From: Bacteroidales bacterium
GTDB taxonomy: Bacteria > Bacteroidota > Bacteroidia > Bacteroidales > PUMT01
NCBI GenBank assembly: GCA_007135095.1
Contig: SLJO01000047.1
Span: forward strand, 1-42,352
Length of the DNA stretch: 42,352 nucleotides
Direction of reading: 5' to 3'
Made by a program: the position numbers and the translations under genes. Under the pieces are notes generated by a model. It saw only the letters and a list, made by a program, of their open reading frames with translations. It was not told where the DNA came from and made no database searches. This document shows positions 37,501-42,352 of the stretch, in pieces; the stretch's first letter is position 1; every line of letters begins with the position of its first letter.

Positions 37501-39939
37501 ATGTTGAAAAACTATATTGCTATAGCCTTTCGAAACTTATGGAGACAAAAAGGATATTCATTTATCAATATCGCGGGACTGGCGATTGGTATTGCCAGTT
37601 CAATTATGATTTTATTATTCGTGCAGGATGAGCTTAGCTATGACCGGCATCATGAAAATGCCGATAATATTTACCGGGTTTGCATAAATGCAAGCATGCA
37701 GGGAAATTCCCTGCAGGCTCCTATAACGCCGCCACCCATGGCTGCAACAATGGTTGCCGATTTTCCCGAAGTTATTACCGCGGTCAGATTTTTCAATTTT
37801 GGTGCAGCACCTATAATAAGGTATGGTGAGAGAAGCTATATCGAGAGAAATTTTGTATATGCCGATTCAACGGTTTTCGAAGTGTTTACCTACAATATGA
37901 TAAGGGGCAATAAACGAAATGCACTGAACCGGCCCAACACCATCGTACTTACAGAATCAGCCGCCGGGAAATATTTTGGCAGTCAGGATCCGCTCGGGCA
38001 AACACTGGAAATAGGAAACCAGCGGACTCACTACGAAGTGACCGGCATCATTGAAGACCCGTCATTAAATTCCCATTTTTATTTTGATATAATGGCATCT
38101 TCTGTCTCCCACCCGGAGCATCAGAGCCAGGTGTGGCTGAACAACAATTATTTTACTTATATCCTGCTGGATGAGCAGGCTGACCCCGCCCAACTTGCAG
38201 CCAAGTTTCCGGGCATGCTCGAAATGTATATGGGGCCCCAGGTTGAAATGGTTATGGGTGTAACCATGCAGGAATTATATGAAAGCGGTGAAGAATGGGG
38301 GTATTTCCTGCAGCCCCTTACAAGCATCCATCTTCATTCCGACCTGCAGTATGAAATTCAGGCAAACGGCAATATTACCACTGTCATTGTTTTTTCCATC
38401 ATTGCATTGTTTATACTGGTTATTGCCAGCATAAACTTTATGAACCTTTCAACTGCACGTTCTGCCGGGAGGGCAAAGGAGATAGGAATTAAGAAGGTCG
38501 TTGGCTCCACAAAATCCCAACTGGTGAACCAGTTCCTGGGGGAATCTGTTTTTCTGTCTTTAATATCCCTGTTAGCAGCCCTGATACTGGTTGAGCTTTT
38601 TATACCGGCTTTCAATAATATTGCCGACAAACAACTTCAATTACTGTATTTTAATTCCTGGTACACACTGCCTGGCCTTATTATGACCGGTATTTTCACG
38701 GGATTTATGTCGGGTAGTTATCCTGCCTTTTACCTTGCTTCATTTGAACCTGTCAGGGTATTGAAGGGCAAATTGCAATCGGGCATGAAAAGTTCAAAAC
38801 TTAGGGGTATGCTGGTGGTATTCCAGTTTATTATAACAATCGTTTTGTTTATAAGCACCTTTACGGTTTACCGGCAGATGGACTATATCAGCACCAAAGA
38901 TCTGGGCATGAAGACCGACAATGTTCTTGTTATTCACCGTGCTAATGCCATCCCGGCTGAACAGAGAGAGGCGTTTCGCCAGGAGCTGACCGGGTTTGCA
39001 GGTATAGAAGCAGCCTCCAGGGCTGCTGCCATACCGGGCACCCCATTTAGCGGCAATGCCTTCAGAAGGGAGGGCACAGCATCAAGGGAACAGCATATAA
39101 TATCCACTACATGGGTGGATCATGATTATGCCGGGGTACTGGGACTTGAACTGGTTGAGGGAAGATTCTTCTCACGTGATCATGCCAGTGATTCCCTTGC
39201 TGTGGTCTTGAATGAAACGGCAGTCAGGTCTATGGGATATACCGAGCCTCTTGGCAAAAGGGTTCTGAACACGGCCGCGGGAGGAACACAGGAGGCTCCC
39301 GAGGATATTGCTTTCACTATTATCGGTGTGGTCAGGGATTTCCATTTTGAGTCGCTGCACCAGACGATTAATCCCGCAATACTCAGTCCCGGCCAGGGAG
39401 GAGGTCAATACATAATAGTGAAACTTCAGGATGGCAATGTTAGCGCTTCAGTCGATATGATAAGGGAAAAATGGATTGATTTTGTAGATGACCAGCCACT
39501 TGAGTATTCATTTCTTTCAGATGACCTCACATCGGCTTACAGATCGGAACAACGCGCCGGACTCATATTTTCCATCTTTGCAATACTGTCAATTTTCATT
39601 GCCTGTCTTGGTTTGCTGGGACTTGCTTCATTTACGGCGGAGCAGCGCACCAAGGAAATTGGCATACGTAAAGCCATGGGAGCTTCCATTGGCTCGGTAA
39701 TGGTGCTGCTTTCAAAAGAAGTTAATCTTCTTGTTGTAATAGCCACACTGGTTGCCTGGCCTGCAGCATGGTATTTTATGAATAGCTGGCTTGAAAATTT
39801 TGCATACAGGGTGGAAATGGGAATCGCGGGATTTTTAACAGCCTCTGCACTGACTTATGTTATTGCGCTTTCCACGGTCAGCTTTCAGGCCTGGAAGTGC
39901 GCCCGCCTTAACCCGGTCGATACACTAAGAGATGAATGA
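37501..39939 (+). CDS. FtsX/MacB-like ABC transporter permease 3
   Basis: An 812-residue permease with the same architecture: N-terminal helix (GYSFINIAGLAIGIASSIMILLFV), MacB_PCD-like periplasmic part (45-285), first FtsX core with AKEIGIKKVVGSTKSQLVNQFLGESV, linking helix (FQFIITIVLFISTFTVYRQ), second periplasmic domain and second FtsX core with TKEIGIRKAMGASIGSVM, ending LNPVDTLRDE. The extra length comes mainly from the periplasmic parts. It has its own upstream region carrying the shared element, so it is probably a separate transcription unit under common control. TetR lies immediately downstream on the other strand, stop to stop 17 bases apart. The partner ATPase and substrate are unknown. 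Confidence 0.88.
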   Translation: MLKNYIAIAFRNLWRQKGYSFINIAGLAIGIASSIMILLFVQDELSYDRHHENADNIYRVCINASMQGNSLQAPITPPPMAATMVADFPEVITAVRFFNFGAAPIIRYGERSYIERNFVYADSTVFEVFTYNMIRGNKRNALNRPNTIVLTESAAGKYFGSQDPLGQTLEIGNQRTHYEVTGIIEDPSLNSHFYFDIMASSVSHPEHQSQVWLNNNYFTYILLDEQADPAQLAAKFPGMLEMYMGPQVEMVMGVTMQELYESGEEWGYFLQPLTSIHLHSDLQYEIQANGNITTVIVFSIIALFILVIASINFMNLSTARSAGRAKEIGIKKVVGSTKSQLVNQFLGESVFLSLISLLAALILVELFIPAFNNIADKQLQLLYFNSWYTLPGLIMTGIFTGFMSGSYPAFYLASFEPVRVLKGKLQSGMKSSKLRGMLVVFQFIITIVLFISTFTVYRQMDYISTKDLGMKTDNVLVIHRANAIPAEQREAFRQELTGFAGIEAASRAAAIPGTPFSGNAFRREGTASREQHIISTTWVDHDYAGVLGLELVEGRFFSRDHASDSLAVVLNETAVRSMGYTEPLGKRVLNTAAGGTQEAPEDIAFTIIGVVRDFHFESLHQTINPAILSPGQGGGQYIIVKLQDGNVSASVDMIREKWIDFVDDQPLEYSFLSDDLTSAYRSEQRAGLIFSIFAILSIFIACLGLLGLASFTAEQRTKEIGIRKAMGASIGSVMVLLSKEVNLLVVIATLVAWPAAWYFMNSWLENFAYRVEMGIAGFLTASALTYVIALSTVSFQAWKCARLNPVDTLRDE

Positions 39940-39956
39940 TCGGGGTATAAGATAAC

Positions 39957-40580
39957 TCAGGCATAACCTGTTTTTTCTGCCTGAACCTGGTAATCTTCAA
40001 GTAATTTCAAACCTTTGGCGGTGGCCAGCCCCCTGGTCATGGTTATTATAATGTTCTCATATACCTGGCTTATGGAGAATCTTGTTCCAGGGAATACGTT
40101 CTGATCGGACAACATGTAAAGCTGTTGGATCAAAATCAGGGCAATGATCTCTTCATTTGTGTCTTTTCTGTAGATTCCTTCCCTTTTGCCTTTTTTCAAT
40201 AGCTCCAGGATAAGGTTACAGGAATGGATTTTACTTTCTTTGATCTTGTCATCCCAAATATTCGGATACAGGCGCTGGAGATCGCTGTAATACAGTTGAT
40301 TGATTCTTGAAAGGAGCTCTGAACCGTTTTTCAGCAAGCCCAAAACCGCTTTAATAATATTATCTGATTCATTCAGGATCTTTTTGTTGATATCATTTTG
40401 CTCTTTCTGGACAAAATCTATCGTATCCCTTATCAGGGTGTCCTTGTTTCTGAAATTCTCGTATATGGTCCTTTTGGAAACCTTTAGCCTTTGGGCGATT
40501 GTATCCATCTTGACCTTTTTAACACCCAGCTGAAAAAAGAGTGTTGCGGCTTCTCTTTTAATTTCTTCACGAAAATCCAT
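39957..40580 (-). CDS. TetR/AcrR-family transcriptional regulator
   Basis: A 207-residue repressor-type protein. The N-terminal helix-turn-helix lies at about residues 8-55 (AATLFFQLGVKKVKMDTIAQRLKVSKRTIYENFRNKDTLI; the TIYENFRNKDTL part is diagnostic). The C-terminal ligand domain is all-helical and not assignable to a ligand class. It is convergent with the third permease and its own upstream region holds an AATATC-TGA-AATATC direct repeat. Whether it controls the permeases is unknown; they have a different shared element and do not carry the AATATC repeat in any form I can see. Confidence 0.92.
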   Translation of the reverse strand: MDFREEIKREAATLFFQLGVKKVKMDTIAQRLKVSKRTIYENFRNKDTLIRDTIDFVQKEQNDINKKILNESDNIIKAVLGLLKNGSELLSRINQLYYSDLQRLYPNIWDDKIKESKIHSCNLILELLKKGKREGIYRKDTNEEIIALILIQQLYMLSDQNVFPGTRFSISQVYENIIITMTRGLATAKGLKLLEDYQVQAEKTGYA

Positions 40581-40930
40581 ATCCTGTTTTGTTAAAAACC
40601 CGTAATAAATGAATAACCGAAAATATTGTTAATATCTGAAATATCATTGTACAGATTGAAAATCTTCCGTGGCAATTTTCCCGCAAATAAAGATATACAA
40701 AATTGGGAAACTGACCTCTTCAACCCGCTTTGCCGGGTATCTGAATCAAAACAATGAAAATGAGGCATCTGACGGGCAATAGTGCCATGCCTGCCTATAC
40801 CCTTACCCTCAAATGGAAGAGGCCGGGCTGTCGGTAATGCCGTAAGTGCCGTAAGCAGGGCTTTTCTGTATTAGTCCTGTCGCGGAAGCAGTTTCAGGAA
40901 TCAGGAAAGAGAGTGTGAAAACCGCAGGTA
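40581..40930. other. Intergenic region between the TetR gene and the lipoate ligase
   Basis: About 350 bases with no credible coding region or RNA gene. It contains an AATATC-TGA-AATATC direct repeat close to the TetR start (40631-40645; possible autoregulatory site) and a perfect tandem TGCCGTAAG at 40838-40855. I found no convincing promoter or terminator. Confidence 0.5.
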
Positions 40931-41911
40931 TCAGAAAAGGCCTCTTATAAATTCCCCGGCAGAAATATCATGGAAATACCGGGAAAATGGAATTGATTCG
41001 AGTTTTATCATTAATTCAGTTTCGTCATGCTTTGCACCAGTGAGTATTTTCTCAAATCCTGATATATCAGTCTGGCTGAAGAAATCGCCGCGGATTCTGG
41101 CTTTTTTAATAACTCCTCCTTTCACATGAAGCCTTACCTGCATATATTGCCCGTTTGCAATAAGGGATCTTTCAAAATTATATTCAGGTGAATAGCCAAA
41201 ATTCCATTCCCAGGTCTGATATTTTTCGGTTCTGAGATTATTGATGTTATTAATATCTGCCCTGGTGAATTCGTAGATGGCAGAGCCAGGGAAGCTGCTC
41301 ATGATATGATCAAGTATCATATCCCTGAATTGCATAACATCCAGTTCGGATTTCAGATGTTCCTTAATATTGGTCACCCGGCTGCGGATACTTTTAACCG
41401 CCTTGCTTTCATATTTCAGGGGATTCACTTTCAGTGCCAGGGCAAGGTCCTCCATTACCGATGAGAACAGCAGGGTGCCGTGATGAAGCACTCTTTTTTT
41501 GTATACATGCTCTGCATTCCCTGAAAACTTTTTGCCATTTATAGTCAGATTGTTAAGGCCCTCGAATTTTGCCTCTACCGATAGTTTCTGCAGCACCTCA
41601 AGGATTGGCAGCGTATATTTCCTGAAATCAACAAGATGTCCTTCCCGGCCGTCCATGATAAAAGTAAAGTTAAGATTTCCCAGATCATGGAAAACTGCAC
41701 CTCCTCCGGAGAGCCTCCGGGCTACCCTGATTTTTTTCTCCCTGATGTAATCCATGTTTATTTCGGCCAGGGTATTCTGGTGCTTGCCAACAACAATGGT
41801 GTTCTCATTCCGCCACAGCATAAAGCAGTTTTCCGGGAAATTCCGCAGGACATATTCTTCAGCAGCAAGATTGAAATATGGATCTGTGTAAGAATGAGCA
41901 ATACAAAGCAT
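40931..41911 (-). CDS. lplA: Lipoate-protein ligase
   Basis: Attaches lipoate to 2-oxoacid dehydrogenases and glycine cleavage H protein, using ATP. The start is taken at MLCIAHSYTDPYFNLAAEEYVLRN, which is where LplA proteins normally begin; an upstream in-frame ATG would add 25 residues overlapping the preceding gene. The 326-residue product has the adenylation/lipoyl site RRLSGGGAVFHDLGNLNFTFI (RRxSGGGAVFHD) around residues 66-86, VVGKHQNTLAEIN, and NGKKFSGNAEHVYKKRVLHHGTLLF (residues 126-150) with the catalytic lysine region. A C-terminal accessory domain (about 245-326) is present. It starts 14 bases after the Rieske-like gene, so the two are likely one transcript. Confidence 0.94.
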   Translation of the reverse strand: MLCIAHSYTDPYFNLAAEEYVLRNFPENCFMLWRNENTIVVGKHQNTLAEINMDYIREKKIRVARRLSGGGAVFHDLGNLNFTFIMDGREGHLVDFRKYTLPILEVLQKLSVEAKFEGLNNLTINGKKFSGNAEHVYKKRVLHHGTLLFSSVMEDLALALKVNPLKYESKAVKSIRSRVTNIKEHLKSELDVMQFRDMILDHIMSSFPGSAIYEFTRADINNINNLRTEKYQTWEWNFGYSPEYNFERSLIANGQYMQVRLHVKGGVIKKARIRGDFFSQTDISGFEKILTGAKHDETELMIKLESIPFSRYFHDISAGEFIRGLF

Positions 41912-41925
41912 GAAAAATGGCTTTT

Positions 41926-42345
41926 TTAGTTTGAGATATGCAGCATCTGCCCGGATACGACAGCCCTGTATTGCTTCAGGGGCCACCTGGAGGGGCCCTT
42001 ATTCAGGTCTCCGTAAGCCAGGTTGAACTCTGATCCGCAGCACGGGCACCGGGCAATGAGTTGGATGTCTCCAACATCTGCCAGGCAATTGGGTGATACC
42101 TCGTAAGGGCAGGTCCGCTCATAGGCCTTAAATTCATTGTCTCCCAGCCTGAAAATAATAATGCCGTTAACGCCGCCGCTGACTTTTGCAGCCTGGAGAT
42201 GCCCGACATCGGCTAATTCGATGAGACCGATTGATTTCTGGAACCTTATATTGGGTATGCCGTCATCATATTTATCACAGCCAATAAAACTTATAATTAA
42301 TAATGCTTTGATAAATATTTTTCTTACTTTTGTATTGCTAAACAT
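41926..42345 (-). CDS. Rieske-like lipoprotein with altered metal ligands (139 aa)
   Basis: A small lipoprotein (hydrophobic FIKALLIISFIG, lipobox cysteine C23) with a beta-rich domain resembling the Rieske ferredoxin fold. Normal Rieske proteins have CxH and CxxH as [2Fe-2S] ligands. Here the first motif reads C79-P-Y81 and the second C100-P-C102-C103, followed by GSEFNLAYGD and GPSRWPLKQY as in Rieske proteins. Both histidines are therefore replaced (by Tyr and Cys). C87 is also available, so C79, C87, C100 and C103 could bind zinc or iron in a tetra-cysteine site; this is inference. It precedes lplA in the same unit. A Rieske electron-transfer role should not be assumed. Confidence 0.83.
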   Translation of the reverse strand: MFSNTKVRKIFIKALLIISFIGCDKYDDGIPNIRFQKSIGLIELADVGHLQAAKVSGGVNGIIIFRLGDNEFKAYERTCPYEVSPNCLADVGDIQLIARCPCCGSEFNLAYGDLNKGPSRWPLKQYRAVVSGQMLHISN

Positions 42346-42352
42346 TGAAGCA

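Overview
The window looks like a chromosomal segment of a Bacteroidota (Bacteroidetes) bacterium, probably from the Bacteroidales side of the phylum. The evidence is the gene content: a GSCFA protein, an S46 dipeptidyl-peptidase, large 780-residue FtsX/MacB-type permeases in tandem, and a sigma-54 activator / LptE / TPR / SecG block. Lipoproteins have Bacteroidetes-type lipoboxes followed by acidic residues, ribosome binding sites are weak and A/T-rich, and the best promoter matches have the Bacteroidetes form (TTTG, about 19 nt, TAnnTTTG). Most of the window is core or housekeeping sequence. I see no prophage, insertion sequence, CRISPR array, tRNA or rRNA.

Layout. 1-3.0 kb: a partial NYN/LOTUS RNA-binding protein, two small hypotheticals, queG and a convergent yjbQ-family gene. 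3.1-6 kb: an alpha/beta hydrolase, a GSCFA protein and kdsB (opposite strand). 6.2-9.7 kb: an envelope operon made of a sigma-54 activator, lptE (overlapping it), a TPR protein and secG, closed by a long terminator hairpin. 10-12 kb: groES-groEL with a terminator. 12.1-17.1 kb: an M17 leucyl aminopeptidase, pdxA-type dehydrogenase and a malic enzyme fused to a phosphotransacetylase-like domain. 17.2-19.4 kb (minus strand): fabD, then folE overlapped by a 6-pyruvoyl-tetrahydropterin-synthase-type gene. 19.7-24.7 kb: rplU-rpmA from a clear promoter, serS, an EamA transporter, an S41 protease lipoprotein and ruvC. 24.7-28.5 kb: a small RHH-like protein, a lipoprotein and a polysaccharide flippase (all minus), and a divergent GT4 glycosyltransferase. 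28.5-32.0 kb: rnhB, an S46 peptidase and rnhA. 32.4-39.9 kb: three tandem FtsX/MacB-like ABC permeases. 40-42.3 kb (minus): a TetR regulator, a lipoate-protein ligase and a small Rieske-like lipoprotein.

Points worth a second look. The gaps before the first and third FtsX permeases share a nearly identical 16-bp element (14 of 16 bases). In the first gap it forms one half of a 39-bp imperfect palindrome. Each gap also holds a downstream inverted repeat overlapping a sigma-54-like sequence, so a shared activator acting in trans is a reasonable hypothesis; no ABC ATPase is encoded nearby. The Rieske-like lipoprotein has lost both histidine ligands (His to Tyr, His to Cys) and keeps four cysteines that could form a different metal site. 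The pterin synthase beside folE has eukaryote-PTPS-type spacing rather than QueD spacing. Two genes near 24.7 and 28.4 kb have duplicated 3' ends. I found no multi-gene system that I can call undescribed with confidence; the FtsX regulatory element and the tetra-cysteine Rieske-like protein are the strongest leads.
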